Source: DASSQJ01 sp963773655 (GTDB lineage Bacteria > Actinomycetota > Actinomycetes > Actinomycetales > Dermatophilaceae). Taken from it: a DNA stretch of 64,000 bases. Each line of letters starts with the position of its first letter. Position 1 is the stretch's first letter. The DNA is taken from assembly GCA_963773655.1 (NCBI GenBank), contig CAVZBX010000001.1, positions 930,001 through 994,000 of the forward strand, given 5' to 3'. A program made the position numbers and the translations under genes. Positions 36,109 through 44,718 of this stretch are shown here, one piece after another. The notes below the pieces were generated by a model, which did no database searches, was not told the origin of the DNA, and was given only the letters and a program-made list of their open reading frames with translations.

Positions 36109-36187
36109 GGCGGCGAGGCTAGCCCGGGGCCGGCGCCCGGCCCGGCACCAACGCGCCGCGGCTTTCGCGTCGGGGGGCGCGACACCG

Positions 36188-36193
36188 TAGGAT
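36188..36193 (+). promoter_or_regulatory. -10 box of the hrcA-dnaJ operon
   Basis: TAGGAT overlaps the first base of the CIRCE element, so HrcA bound to CIRCE would cover the start point. No clear -35 box is seen at the expected place. Confidence 0.55.
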
Positions 36194-36219
36194 TGGCACT
36201 CGGTCGGCGAGAGTGCCAG
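36193..36219. promoter_or_regulatory. CIRCE element (HrcA operator)
   Basis: The inverted repeat TTGGCACTC - 9 nt - GAGTGCCAG matches the CIRCE consensus (TTAGCACTC-N9-GAGTGCTAA) at the core GCACTC/GAGTGC and has the exact 9-bp spacing. It lies 47 bp before hrcA, indicating autoregulated heat-shock repression. Confidence 0.93.
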
Positions 36220-36266
36220 CCAGGCCCGGCCGGCCACCCGTGCGAGACCCGGACCGGAGGTGACCC

Positions 36267-37295
36267 GTGAGCGAGGACCGTCGTCTGCGCGTGCTGCGCG
36301 CCATCGTGCAGGACTACGTCCAGACCTCGGAGCCGGTCGGCTCCAAGGCCCTGCTGGAGCGGCACCGCCTCGGGGTCTCGGCGGCCACGGTGCGCAACGA
36401 CATGGCCGTCCTCGAGGAGGAGGGGCTGATCGCGGCGCCGCACACGAGCGCCGGCCGGGTGCCCACCGACGCCGGGTACCGGCTGTTCGTCGACCGGCTC
36501 TCCCAGATCAAGCCGATGACCCCCGCGGAGCAGCGCGCGATCAGCCAGTTCCTCGAGACCGCGGTCGACCTCGACGACGTCGTCGACCGGACCGTGCGCC
36601 TGCTCGCGTCGCTGACCCAGCAGGTGGCGATCGTCCAGTACCCGTCGCTGTCGCGCTCCTCGGTGCGGCACGTCGAGCTGGTCCCCATCGGGGGTCCGCG
36701 CCTGCTCGTCGTGCTGATCACGACCACCGGGCGGGTCGAGCAGCGGGTCATCGACGTCGGGTCCGACCTCTCCACGAGCGAGGGCGAGGCCGACCTGGCC
36801 GCGGTCCGGGCGGCGCTGAACGGCGCCACCACCGGACGCACCCTCGGCGAGGCCTCCGCCGAGCTCGACTCGGTGCCCGAGCGGCTGGAGCCCGACCTGC
36901 GCGACCTCGTGCGCTCGGTCTCCGCCGCGCTCGCCGACTGCCTGGTCGAGGAGCGCGAGGAGCGGGTCGTGCTCGCCGGCACCGCCAACCTGGCCCGCGC
37001 CGGCGACTTCACGACGAGCATCGGGCCGGTGCTCGAGGCCCTCGAGGAGCACGTCGTGCTGCTCAAGCTGCTGAGCACGGTCGCCGAGGAGGACGGCAGC
37101 GTGGCCGTCCGCATCGGCCACGAGAACCCCTACGCAGGGCTGCACTCGACGTCGATGGTGACGTCGGGCTACGGCGCCGGTGGCGACCTCGTCGCCGGGC
37201 TGGGCGTCGTCGGCCCGACCCGCATGGACTACCCGACGACGATGGCCGCGGTGCGCGCGGTCGCCACGTACGTCTCCCGCATCCTCGCCGACTGA
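36267..37295 (+). CDS. hrcA: Heat-inducible transcription repressor HrcA
   Basis: HrcA binds CIRCE and represses class I heat-shock genes; GroE helps it fold. The 342-residue protein has the winged helix (LRAIVQDYVQTSEPVGSKALLE, VSAATVRNDMAVLEEEGLI, PHTSAGRVPTDAGYRLFV) and the C-terminal dimerisation and inserted domains (IGHENPYAGLHSTSMVTSGY). GGAGGTGA sits 3-4 nt before the GTG. It heads the operon hrcA-dnaJ-rsmE. Confidence 0.97.
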   Translation: MSEDRRLRVLRAIVQDYVQTSEPVGSKALLERHRLGVSAATVRNDMAVLEEEGLIAAPHTSAGRVPTDAGYRLFVDRLSQIKPMTPAEQRAISQFLETAVDLDDVVDRTVRLLASLTQQVAIVQYPSLSRSSVRHVELVPIGGPRLLVVLITTTGRVEQRVIDVGSDLSTSEGEADLAAVRAALNGATTGRTLGEASAELDSVPERLEPDLRDLVRSVSAALADCLVEEREERVVLAGTANLARAGDFTTSIGPVLEALEEHVVLLKLLSTVAEEDGSVAVRIGHENPYAGLHSTSMVTSGYGAGGDLVAGLGVVGPTRMDYPTTMAAVRAVATYVSRILAD

Positions 37296-37332
37296 CGGCG
37301 ACCGACTTCCACCGCCGGAGGACCCACCCACC

Positions 37333-38463
37333 GTGAACGACTACTACGCCGACCTCGGCGTCGCCCGCGACGCGACCGCGGAGGAGATCAAGCGGGCCTA
37401 CCGCAAGGCCGCCCGCCGCCTCCACCCGGACGTCAACCCCGGGCCGGAGGCCGAGGAGCAGTTCAAGAAGGTCTCGCAGGCCTACGACGTGCTCTCCGAC
37501 GCCGACAAGAGGCGCAGCTACGACATGGGCGCCGACCCCTACGCCGACGGTGCCGCCGGCTTCGGGCAGGGGTTCTCCTTCAGCGACATCATGGACGCCT
37601 TCTTCGGCGCCGGCGCGCCCGGCGGCCCCACCCGCGGGCCCCGGTCCCGCAAGACCCGTGGCCAGGACGCCCTGGTGCGGCTCGACATCGACCTCGCCGA
37701 CGCCGTCTTCGGCGCCCAGAAGGAGCTGACGATCGACACCGCGGTCGCGTGCGGCACCTGCCACGGCGAGGGCATGCAGCCCGGCACCTCGACCCGCACC
37801 TGCGACGTGTGCGGCGGGCGCGGCGAGGTGCAGCAGGTGCAGCGCAGCTTCCTCGGCCAGGTGATGACGTCACGGCCCTGCATGACCTGCCAGGGCTTCG
37901 GCCAGATCATCACCGACCCGTGCTACGAGTGCTCCGGCGACGGCCGGGTGCGCACCCGCCGCACCCTGACCCTCAAGGTGCCCGCGGGCGTCGACACCGG
38001 CACCCGGATCCAGCTCGCCGGCGAGGGCGAGGTCGGGCACGGCGCCGGCCCGCCCGGCGACCTCTACGTCGAGGTGGCGGTGAACCGCCACCCCGTCTTC
38101 CAGCGCCGCGGCGACGACCTCCACGCCACCGTGGAGGTGCCGATGACCGCGGCAGCCCTCGGGGCCACGTTGACGATGGACACCTTCGACGGCGAGCAGC
38201 AGCTCGACGTGCGCCGCGGGGCGCAGTCCGGCGACACCACGACCCTGCGGGGGCTGGGCGTCACCCACCTGCGCGGCCAGGGCCGGGGCGACATCGTGGT
38301 CCACACCATGGTGCAGACGCCGACCAGGCTCGACCCCGAGCAGGAGGAGCTGCTCCGCCAGCTGGCCAAGGTGCGTGGCGAGGAGCGGCCCGAGGGCCGG
38401 GTCGCGAGCCCCGCCGACGGCTCCATCTTCGGCAAGCTCCGCGACGCCTTCAAGGCCCGCTGA
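37333..38463 (+). CDS. dnaJ: Chaperone DnaJ
   Basis: The 376-residue type I J-protein has the J domain with HPD (RRLHPDVNPG), a Gly/Phe region, four zinc-finger repeats (CGTCHGEG, CDVCGGRG, CMTCQGFG, CYECSGDG) and the C-terminal substrate domain (LEAGVDTG-like VPAGVDTGTRIQ). It stimulates the DnaK ATPase. This is the DnaJ2 copy normally paired with hrcA in actinobacteria; the dnaK-linked copy would be elsewhere. GGAGGA lies 10 nt before the GTG. Confidence 0.97.
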   Translation: MNDYYADLGVARDATAEEIKRAYRKAARRLHPDVNPGPEAEEQFKKVSQAYDVLSDADKRRSYDMGADPYADGAAGFGQGFSFSDIMDAFFGAGAPGGPTRGPRSRKTRGQDALVRLDIDLADAVFGAQKELTIDTAVACGTCHGEGMQPGTSTRTCDVCGGRGEVQQVQRSFLGQVMTSRPCMTCQGFGQIITDPCYECSGDGRVRTRRTLTLKVPAGVDTGTRIQLAGEGEVGHGAGPPGDLYVEVAVNRHPVFQRRGDDLHATVEVPMTAAALGATLTMDTFDGEQQLDVRRGAQSGDTTTLRGLGVTHLRGQGRGDIVVHTMVQTPTRLDPEQEELLRQLAKVRGEERPEGRVASPADGSIFGKLRDAFKAR

Positions 38464-38473
38464 ACCGGTCCGG

Positions 38474-39217
38474 ATGACGTCCGCCACGTACCTCGTCGAC
38501 CCCGGGACGCTCGCCGGGGCGGGCCCCGGCACCCCGGTGGCCCTCGACGGCGCCGAGGGCCGGCACGCGGCGACCGTGAGACGCACCGCGGTGGGGGAGC
38601 GCCTCGACCTCGTCGACGGCGCGGGCACCCGCGCGCGGGCCGTGGTCGTGGCCGTCGGGGCCGGCCGCCTCGAGCTGGTCGTGGAGTCGGTCTCCACCGA
38701 GCCGGAGCCCAGCCCCCGCCTCGTGCTGGTCCAGGCGCTCGCCAAGGGGGACCGCGACGAGCAGGCCGTCGAGGCGGCCACCGAGTGTGGTGTCGACGAG
38801 GTCGTCCCCTGGCAGGCGGCCCGGTGCGTCGTCCGCTGGCGTGGCGAACGCGGCGAGCGCTCCCGCCGCAAGTGGGACACCGTGCTCGTCGCCGCCACCA
38901 AGCAGTCGCGCCGGGCCCGCCGGCCGGTCCTCGGTGCCACCGCCACCACCGACGACCTCGTCGCCCGGGTCGGTGGCGCCACGGCCTCGTTCGTGCTCCA
39001 CGAGGAGGCCCGCACCCCGCTCGCCACCGCCGACCTGCCGCCCGCCGGTGACGTCCTCCTCGTCGTCGGGCCCGAGGGTGGTATCGCCCCCGAGGAGCTC
39101 GCCGCCCTGGAGGCGGCCGGAGCCGTCGCGGTCCGGCTGGGCCCCACCGTCCTGCGGTCCAGCAGCGCCGGCCCGGCCGCGCTGGCCGTCCTCAGCGCCC
39201 GGGAGCGCTGGCGCTGA
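38474..39217 (+). CDS. rsmE: 16S rRNA (uracil1498-N3)-methyltransferase RsmE
   Basis: RsmE methylates U1498 of 16S rRNA. The 247-residue SPOUT protein has an N-terminal PUA-like domain (GRHAATVRRTAVGERLDLVDG) and the knot motifs LVQALAKGDRDEQAVEAATECGVDEVVPW, LVVGPEGGIAPEE and RLGPTVLRSSSAGPAAL. It starts 10 bp after dnaJ and belongs to the same operon. Confidence 0.95.
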   Translation: MTSATYLVDPGTLAGAGPGTPVALDGAEGRHAATVRRTAVGERLDLVDGAGTRARAVVVAVGAGRLELVVESVSTEPEPSPRLVLVQALAKGDRDEQAVEAATECGVDEVVPWQAARCVVRWRGERGERSRRKWDTVLVAATKQSRRARRPVLGATATTDDLVARVGGATASFVLHEEARTPLATADLPPAGDVLLVVGPEGGIAPEELAALEAAGAVAVRLGPTVLRSSSAGPAALAVLSARERWR

Positions 39218-39253
39218 CGCATCACCGGTGCCGCCGCTGGGTACTCCGGCAGC

Positions 39254-39454
39254 ATGAGCGAGCCGCACCCGACGAACCGCGACCCCAAGGACCAGCGCGA
39301 CCCGGCGCACCCTCCGCCCGAGCACGAGCCGGCGGGCGTCACCGAGGTCGACGACCAGGACGCGGAGCCGACGATGAACACCACCGACGACGTCCGTCCC
39401 GACGGCCTGGAGGGCTCGTCGTCCGGTGAGGGTGGCGGTGCCGCCCCGGCCTAG
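39254..39454 (+). CDS. Small acidic hypothetical protein
   Basis: The 66-residue protein is hydrophilic and disordered-looking, rich in Pro, Asp and Glu (NRDPKDQRDPAHPPPEHEPAG, VDDQDAEPTMNTTDDV). No domain is recognised. A TACTCC hexamer ends 6 nt before the ATG. Its 3' end overlaps the annotated start of the RecQ-like gene by 29 bp. It may be a real small gene or an extension of the intergenic region; coding bias is fair. Confidence 0.5.
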   Translation: MSEPHPTNRDPKDQRDPAHPPPEHEPAGVTEVDDQDAEPTMNTTDDVRPDGLEGSSSGEGGGAAPA

Positions 39455-41087
39455 GGCGGCGGCACAGGACCTCCAGCGCAGCGCGCGCGACCTGCTGGGT
39501 CACGCGTCGCTGCGCCCCGGCCAGGAGCGTGCCCTGCGGGCGACGCTCGACGGCCGGGACGTCCTGGCCGTCATGCCCACCGGCCACGGCAAGTCGGCGC
39601 TGTACCAGCTCCCCGCGGCCCTGGGCCGGGGTCTCACGGTGGTGGTGTCGCCGCTGCTGGCGCTCCAGCGCGACCAGGCCGAGGCGCTCGCTGCCCTGCC
39701 CTCGCCCGTCCCCAGTCGTGCCCTCTCCTCGAGGCAGGGGCGTCGTGCGACCGAGGAGGTCTGGCGGACCGCGGGGGCGGAGGACCGGTTGGTGCTCTTC
39801 CTCACGCCCGAGCAGCTGGCGCGCGAGGAGGTGCTCGAGCGGCTGTCGGCCCACCAGGTCGCGCTCCTCGTCGTGGACGAGGCCCACTGCATCTCCTCGT
39901 GGGGACACGACTTCCGGCCCGACTACCTCCGGCTGGGCACGGTCGCCGAACGGCTCGGCCACCCGGTGGTGCTGGCGCTGACGGCCACGGCGCCGCCGCC
40001 GGTCCGCGCCGAGGTGGTCGACCGGCTGCAGCTGCGGGACCCGCTCGTCGTCGTCGAGGGCTTCGACCGGCCCAACCTGCACCTGTCCGTCCGCCAGCTG
40101 GTGGACCACGCGGAGCGGCGGCGCGCCGTCGTCGCGGCGGTCGCCGACCTGCCGGGGCCCGGGCTGCTGTACGTCGGCACGCGGCGGGCGAGCACCGAGT
40201 ACGCCGCCGAGCTCGCGGACCGTGGGCTACGGACCACCGCCTACCACGGGGGGCTGCGGGCCGCGGAGCGGGCGGAGGCCCACCGGGCGTTCGCCGCGGG
40301 CCAGGTGGACGTCGTGGTCGCCACCTCGGCCTTCGGGCTGGGGATCGACAAGGCCGACATCCGCTTCGTCGTCCACGCCTCGACCCCCGAGACGCTCGAG
40401 GACTACTACCAGCAGGTCGGACGGGCCGGCCGTGACGGCGAGGCCGCGCGCGCCGTCCTCTTCCACCGGGCCGAGGACTTCTCGCTGCACCGTTTCCACG
40501 CGGGCGGCTCGGTGGACGACGACCTCGTCCGCCTCGTCGTCCGGACGCTGGCCGGCGAGGGCGGTCGCATGCCACCGACCCGTCTGCGCGAGGAGGTCGA
40601 CGCGCCCCCACGACGGGTCACCGGGGTGGTGAACCTGCTGGAGGAGGCCGGGGCGCTGCGCGTCCACCGCGGCCAGGTGGTCCTGAAGGGCACCGCTGCC
40701 ACCGAGGCGGTCGCGGCGGCTCGGGACCAGGCCGGTGTCCGCCACCGGGTGGCGCTGTCGAGGATGGAGATGATGCGCGGGTACGCGGAGACGACACGGT
40801 GCCGGCGGCAGGTGCTGCTCGGGTACCTCGGTGAGCAGCACGACGGCCGCTGTGGGCGCTGCGACACCTGTGACAGCGGGACGGCGGAGGCCGTGGCGGA
40901 CGCGGCCGCCGGGAGCCCGGAGCCGTTCCCGGTGGGTAGAGAGGTGAGCCACCGCTCGTGGGGGCGTGGCGTCGTGACCACGGCCGAGCCGGACCGGGTC
41001 ACGGTGCTGTTCGACCGGGAGGGATACCGCACCCTCCAGCTCGACACGGTCCGCGAGGAGGGCATCCTCGCGGCGGTCGGTGGCTGA
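39426..41087 (+). CDS. RecQ-like ATP-dependent DNA helicase
   Basis: The 553-residue SF2 helicase has the RecQ motifs: LRPGQERALRATL-like ASLRPGQERAL, Walker A VMPTGHGKSALYQLPAA, motif II VVDEAHCISSWGHDFRPDYLRLG, and motif VI YYQQVGRAGRDGEA. The RecQ-C zinc site (CRRQVLLGYLGEQ, CGRCDTC) follows, and a short C-terminal SH3-like region (HRSWGRGVVTTAEPDRVTVLFD) replaces an HRDC domain. GTG 39,426 is the longest start; GTGs at 39,432 and 39,438 are close alternatives. This is a short actinobacterial type of RecQ, and it probably acts in DNA repair. Confidence 0.9.
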   Translation: MRVAVPPRPRAAAQDLQRSARDLLGHASLRPGQERALRATLDGRDVLAVMPTGHGKSALYQLPAALGRGLTVVVSPLLALQRDQAEALAALPSPVPSRALSSRQGRRATEEVWRTAGAEDRLVLFLTPEQLAREEVLERLSAHQVALLVVDEAHCISSWGHDFRPDYLRLGTVAERLGHPVVLALTATAPPPVRAEVVDRLQLRDPLVVVEGFDRPNLHLSVRQLVDHAERRRAVVAAVADLPGPGLLYVGTRRASTEYAAELADRGLRTTAYHGGLRAAERAEAHRAFAAGQVDVVVATSAFGLGIDKADIRFVVHASTPETLEDYYQQVGRAGRDGEAARAVLFHRAEDFSLHRFHAGGSVDDDLVRLVVRTLAGEGGRMPPTRLREEVDAPPRRVTGVVNLLEEAGALRVHRGQVVLKGTAATEAVAAARDQAGVRHRVALSRMEMMRGYAETTRCRRQVLLGYLGEQHDGRCGRCDTCDSGTAEAVADAAAGSPEPFPVGREVSHRSWGRGVVTTAEPDRVTVLFDREGYRTLQLDTVREEGILAAVGG

Positions 41088-41125
41088 CTCGCTCCCCGGG
41101 CCGGGCAGGCCCCTATCCTTCCGAC

Positions 41126-41413
41126 GTGGACCTCGAGTTCGGCGGGGAGATCTGGGAGTGGCGTGGGCCCGCGCCGCACCACTTCGTCACCGTGCCCCCG
41201 GAAGAGAGTGCCGCCATCGAGGCCACCTCCGCCCTGACGAGCTACGGGTGGGGCTGCATCCCCGTCGCCGCCCGGGTCGGCGGCACCGACTTCACGACGG
41301 CGCTGATCCCGAAGGACGGCTGCTACGCGCTGCCGCTCAAGGCCGCCGTCCGTCGGGCCGAGCGCCTCGGCCCCGGCGACCACGTGGACGTCCGGCTCTT
41401 CGTCGACGTCTGA
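41126..41413 (+). CDS. DUF1905 domain protein
   Basis: The 95-residue protein reads VDLEFGGEIWEWRGPAPHHFVTVP, GWGCIPVAARVGGTDFTTALIPKDGCYALPLKAAVRR and ends DHVDVRLFVDV. These are the DUF1905 landmarks (small beta-barrel, function unknown). TATCCT ends 6 nt before the GTG start. Confidence 0.9.
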   Translation: MDLEFGGEIWEWRGPAPHHFVTVPPEESAAIEATSALTSYGWGCIPVAARVGGTDFTTALIPKDGCYALPLKAAVRRAERLGPGDHVDVRLFVDV

Positions 41414-41438
41414 GCCGCGCGGTCGCTAGGGTCACCGC

Positions 41439-41792
41439 ATGGCCGAGCACTCGAGCAGCGACTGCCTCTTCTGCCGCCTCCTCGCGGGGGAGGTGCCCGC
41501 CGACGTCGTCGCCGAGACCGGGCACTCGCTCGCGTTCCGCGACATCGATCCCCAGGCTCCCAGCCACGTGCTCGTCATCCCGCGCCGCCACGTGCCGGAC
41601 CTCGGCGAGCTCGCCGAGCACCCCGCCGAGCTCGCCGACGCCGTGGCGCTCGCGCGCAGCGTCGCGGCGCAGGAGGGCCTCGACGACGGCTACCGGCTCG
41701 TGACGAACACCGGCGCGCGCGCCCACCAGAGCGTCTTCCACGCGCACCTGCACGTGCTCGGTGGCCGCGACCTCGGCTGGCCACCCGGCTGA
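41439..41792 (+). CDS. HIT family nucleotide hydrolase
   Basis: The 117-residue HINT-type protein has the N-terminal CLFCRLLAGEVPADVV and the catalytic triad HSVFHAHLHVLGG (HxHxHxx). Such enzymes cleave AMP-lysine and other phosphoramidates. The Cys pair in DCLFC with His may bind zinc as in HINT. TAGGGT ends 6 nt before the ATG. Its place before phoH is conserved in actinobacteria. Confidence 0.93.
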   Translation: MAEHSSSDCLFCRLLAGEVPADVVAETGHSLAFRDIDPQAPSHVLVIPRRHVPDLGELAEHPAELADAVALARSVAAQEGLDDGYRLVTNTGARAHQSVFHAHLHVLGGRDLGWPPG

Positions 41793-41847
41793 GGGTCGCC
41801 ATGCGCACGCACCTGGGCCACTCGCTCGCCCGTAGACTGTGGGGACG

Positions 41848-42954
41848 ATGACAGACGCCCCCACCGACCGCCCGGGGAGCCCAGCCGAGGGCTCCGCCCA
41901 GCCGCACGTCCCGCAGCACACCGTCACCATCCCCGCCGACGTCCAGATGGTCAGCCTGCTCGGCCCCCGCGACGAGCTGCTGCGCACGATGGAGCGCCAG
42001 TTCCCCCGGGTCGACATCCATGTCCGCGGCAACGAGTTCCACCTCTCCGGTCCGAGCGCCGAGATCGCCCTCGTCGAACGGCTCGTCGACGAGCTGCTCG
42101 CCGTGATCGACGGCGGTCAGCCGCTGAACCGCGACGCCGTCGAGCGCTCCATCCAGATGCTGCGCGCGCAGACGGGGGAGCGCCCCGCCGACGTGCTGAC
42201 GATGAACATCGTCTCCAACCGCGGCCGCACCATCCGGCCCAAGACCCTCGGGCAGAAGCGGTACGTCGACGCCATCGACGCCAACACGGTCGTCTTCGGC
42301 ATCGGGCCCGCGGGCACCGGGAAGACGTACCTCGCCATGGCCAAGGCGGTCGCCGCGCTGCAGGCCAAGGAGGTCAACCGGATCATCCTCACCCGACCGG
42401 CCGTCGAGGCGGGGGAGAAGCTCGGGTTCCTCCCCGGCAGCCTCAACGACAAGATCGACCCCTACCTGCGCCCGCTCTACGACGCGCTCCACGACATGGT
42501 CGACCCCGACTCGATCCCGCGGCTCCTCGCCGCCGGCACGATCGAGGTGGCGCCCCTGGCCTTCATGAGGGGCAGGACCCTGAACAGTGCGTTCGTCATC
42601 CTCGACGAGGCGCAGAACACCACGCCCGAGCAGATGAAGATGTTCCTCACCCGGCTCGGCTTCGGCTCCAAGATGGTCGTCACCGGTGACGTCACCCAGG
42701 TCGACCTCCCCGGCGGCAACCAGAGCGGGCTGCGGGTGGTCCGCGACATCCTCACCGGGCTCGAGGACGTCCACTTCAGCGAGCTCACCGCGTTCGACGT
42801 GGTGCGCCACCGTCTCGTCGGCCAGATCGTCGACGCCTACGGCCGCTGGGACGCCGTCCAGCAGCGCCAGCAGGGCCGGGCCGCCCGCGACGGCCACGAC
42901 CAGCCCCGTCGCCCGCACACCCGGCGCGACGAGCAGGACCGGCCGGGCTCGTGA
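41848..42954 (+). CDS. phoH: PhoH family ATPase (PhoH/YbeZ)
   Basis: The 368-residue protein has a P-loop GIGPAGTGKTYLAMAKAV, RPAVEAGEKLGFLPGSLNDKIDPYLRP, and the Walker B/DEAQ motif FVILDEAQNTTPEQMKMFLTRLG. An N-terminal KH-like region covers about residues 20-105. PhoH/YbeZ works with the endonuclease YbeY in rRNA metabolism. TAGACT ends 9 nt before ATG 41,848. ybeY follows in a GTGA overlap. Confidence 0.95.
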   Translation: MTDAPTDRPGSPAEGSAQPHVPQHTVTIPADVQMVSLLGPRDELLRTMERQFPRVDIHVRGNEFHLSGPSAEIALVERLVDELLAVIDGGQPLNRDAVERSIQMLRAQTGERPADVLTMNIVSNRGRTIRPKTLGQKRYVDAIDANTVVFGIGPAGTGKTYLAMAKAVAALQAKEVNRIILTRPAVEAGEKLGFLPGSLNDKIDPYLRPLYDALHDMVDPDSIPRLLAAGTIEVAPLAFMRGRTLNSAFVILDEAQNTTPEQMKMFLTRLGFGSKMVVTGDVTQVDLPGGNQSGLRVVRDILTGLEDVHFSELTAFDVVRHRLVGQIVDAYGRWDAVQQRQQGRAARDGHDQPRRPHTRRDEQDRPGS

Positions 42955-43418
42955 GCATCGACGTCCTCAACGAGTCCGGGCTCGACGTCGACGAGCTCGA
43001 GCTCGTCGCGTGCGCCCGCTACGTCATGGACCGGATGCGGGTGCACCCGCAGGCCGACCTCTGCGTGCGCCTCGTCGACGAGCCCGCCATGGAGACCCTC
43101 CACGTGAAGTGGATGGACCTCCCCGGACCCACCGACGTCATGAGCTTCCCGATGGACGAGCTGCGTCCCGGCCGCGACGGCACCGCGCCCGAGGAGGGGG
43201 TGCTCGGCGACATCGTGCTCTGCCCGAGCGTCGCGGCGAAGCAGGCCCGGGAGGCCGGGCACGCCACCGAGGAGGAGCTGCTGCTGCTCACGACGCACGG
43301 CATCCTGCACCTGCTGGGCTTCGACCACGCCGAGCCGGCCGAGGAGCGGGAGATGTTCGAGCTGCAGCGCCAGCTCCTCCTCACCTTCCTCGCGACCCGC
43401 GGCCGCCCGAGCGCCTGA
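42951..43418 (+). CDS. ybeY: Endoribonuclease YbeY
   Basis: YbeY takes part in 16S rRNA 3' processing and ribosome quality control. The 155-residue protein has the zinc motif THGILHLLGFDHAEP (HxxxHxxxxxH) and upstream DLCVRLVDEPAMETLHVKWMD and TDVMSFPMDE. GTG overlaps the phoH stop. It is the second gene of the phoH-ybeY-CNNM-era operon. Confidence 0.96.
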   Translation: MSIDVLNESGLDVDELELVACARYVMDRMRVHPQADLCVRLVDEPAMETLHVKWMDLPGPTDVMSFPMDELRPGRDGTAPEEGVLGDIVLCPSVAAKQAREAGHATEEELLLLTTHGILHLLGFDHAEPAEEREMFELQRQLLLTFLATRGRPSA

Positions 43419-43431
43419 GCGAGGACCACCC

Positions 43432-44718
43432 ATGACCCGGCTCGTCGTCGCGGCGGTGCTCGCCACCGTCGTCGCCTTCCTCATCTCGATGGCGGAGTCC
43501 GCGTTCCAGCGGATGTCTCGGGTGCGCGCCGACGAGCTGGCCGAGGAGGGCCGCCCCGGGGCCGGGGCGCTCGTCAAGGTCGTGGGGGACACCGCGGCCT
43601 ACCTCTCGGTGCTCTCCTTCGTCCGGGTCATCGCCGAGTCCACCGCGGCCGTGATGGTCACCCTCGCGGCCGTCGAGCAGGTCGAGGGCACGTGGCAGCC
43701 GTTCCTCGTGGCGATCGGCGTGATGGCGCTCATCTCGTTCGCCGTCGTCGGGGTCTCGCCGGGCACCCTCGGCCGCCAGCACAGCACCGCGGTGGCCCTG
43801 GTGGCGGCACCGGTGGCCCTCTGGCTGCGTCGGCTCCTCGGCCCGTTCTCGAGGCTGCTGATCGCCCTGACCAACGCGGTGACGCCCGGCAAGGGCTTCC
43901 GCGACGGACCGTTCGAGAGCGAGTCCGAGCTGAGGGGGCTGGTCGACGTCGCCAGGGACAACCGGCTCATCGAGGCCGACGAGCGCGAGATGATCCACTC
44001 GGTGTTCGAGCTCGGCGACACCCTGACGCGTGAGGTGATGGTGCCGCGCACCGACACGGTGGCGATCGGGGAGGACCGGGTCAACCGGCAGGCGATGAGC
44101 CTCTTCCTGCGCTCGGGCTTCTCGCGCATCCCGGTCGTCGGCACCGGGATGGACGACGTCGTGGGTCTGCTCTACCTCAAGGACGTCATGCGCCGGCTCA
44201 ACGCCGACCCCGAGGCCGCCTCCCAGCCGGTCTCGGAGCTGATGCGGCCGGCGCGGTTCGTGCCGGACAGCAAGCCGGTCGACGACCTGCTGCGCGAGAT
44301 GCAGCTCGAGCAGACCCACCTCGCCGTCGTCGTCGACGAGTACGGGGGCACCGCGGGCATCGTCACCATCGAGGACATCCTCGAGGAGATCGTCGGGGAG
44401 ATCACCGACGAGTACGACCGCGAGGCGCCGGAGGTCGAGGACCTCGGGGACGGGCGCACCCGGGTGGCCGCGACGATGCACGTCGACGACCTCGCCGAGC
44501 TCTTCGGCGTCGACCTCGACGAGGACGACGTCGACACCGTCGGGGGGCTCATCGGCAAGACCGTGGGGATGGTGCCGATCCTCGGCTCCTCCTGCGAGCT
44601 CGCCGGGCTGCGCCTCACCGCGGAGCGGATGCACGGGCGCCGGCACCGCATCGCCACCGTCGTCGTCGAGCGCACGGCGGTCCCCCGGGACGACCACGTG
44701 GAGGAGCGAGCCGGATGA
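43432..44718 (+). CDS. CNNM/CorC-like membrane protein with CBS domains
   Basis: The 428-residue protein has an N-terminal DUF21 membrane domain with about four transmembrane segments (LVVAAVLATVVAFLISMAESAFQ and others). Next come FESESELRGLVDVARDNRLIEADEREMIHSVFEL, two CBS domains (EVMVPRTDTVAI; LAVVVDEYGGTAGIVTIEDILEEIVGEI) and a CorC/HlyC C-terminal domain. Relatives are Mg2+/divalent-cation transporters. Its stop overlaps era as ATGA. Confidence 0.94.
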   Translation: MTRLVVAAVLATVVAFLISMAESAFQRMSRVRADELAEEGRPGAGALVKVVGDTAAYLSVLSFVRVIAESTAAVMVTLAAVEQVEGTWQPFLVAIGVMALISFAVVGVSPGTLGRQHSTAVALVAAPVALWLRRLLGPFSRLLIALTNAVTPGKGFRDGPFESESELRGLVDVARDNRLIEADEREMIHSVFELGDTLTREVMVPRTDTVAIGEDRVNRQAMSLFLRSGFSRIPVVGTGMDDVVGLLYLKDVMRRLNADPEAASQPVSELMRPARFVPDSKPVDDLLREMQLEQTHLAVVVDEYGGTAGIVTIEDILEEIVGEITDEYDREAPEVEDLGDGRTRVAATMHVDDLAELFGVDLDEDDVDTVGGLIGKTVGMVPILGSSCELAGLRLTAERMHGRRHRIATVVVERTAVPRDDHVEERAG

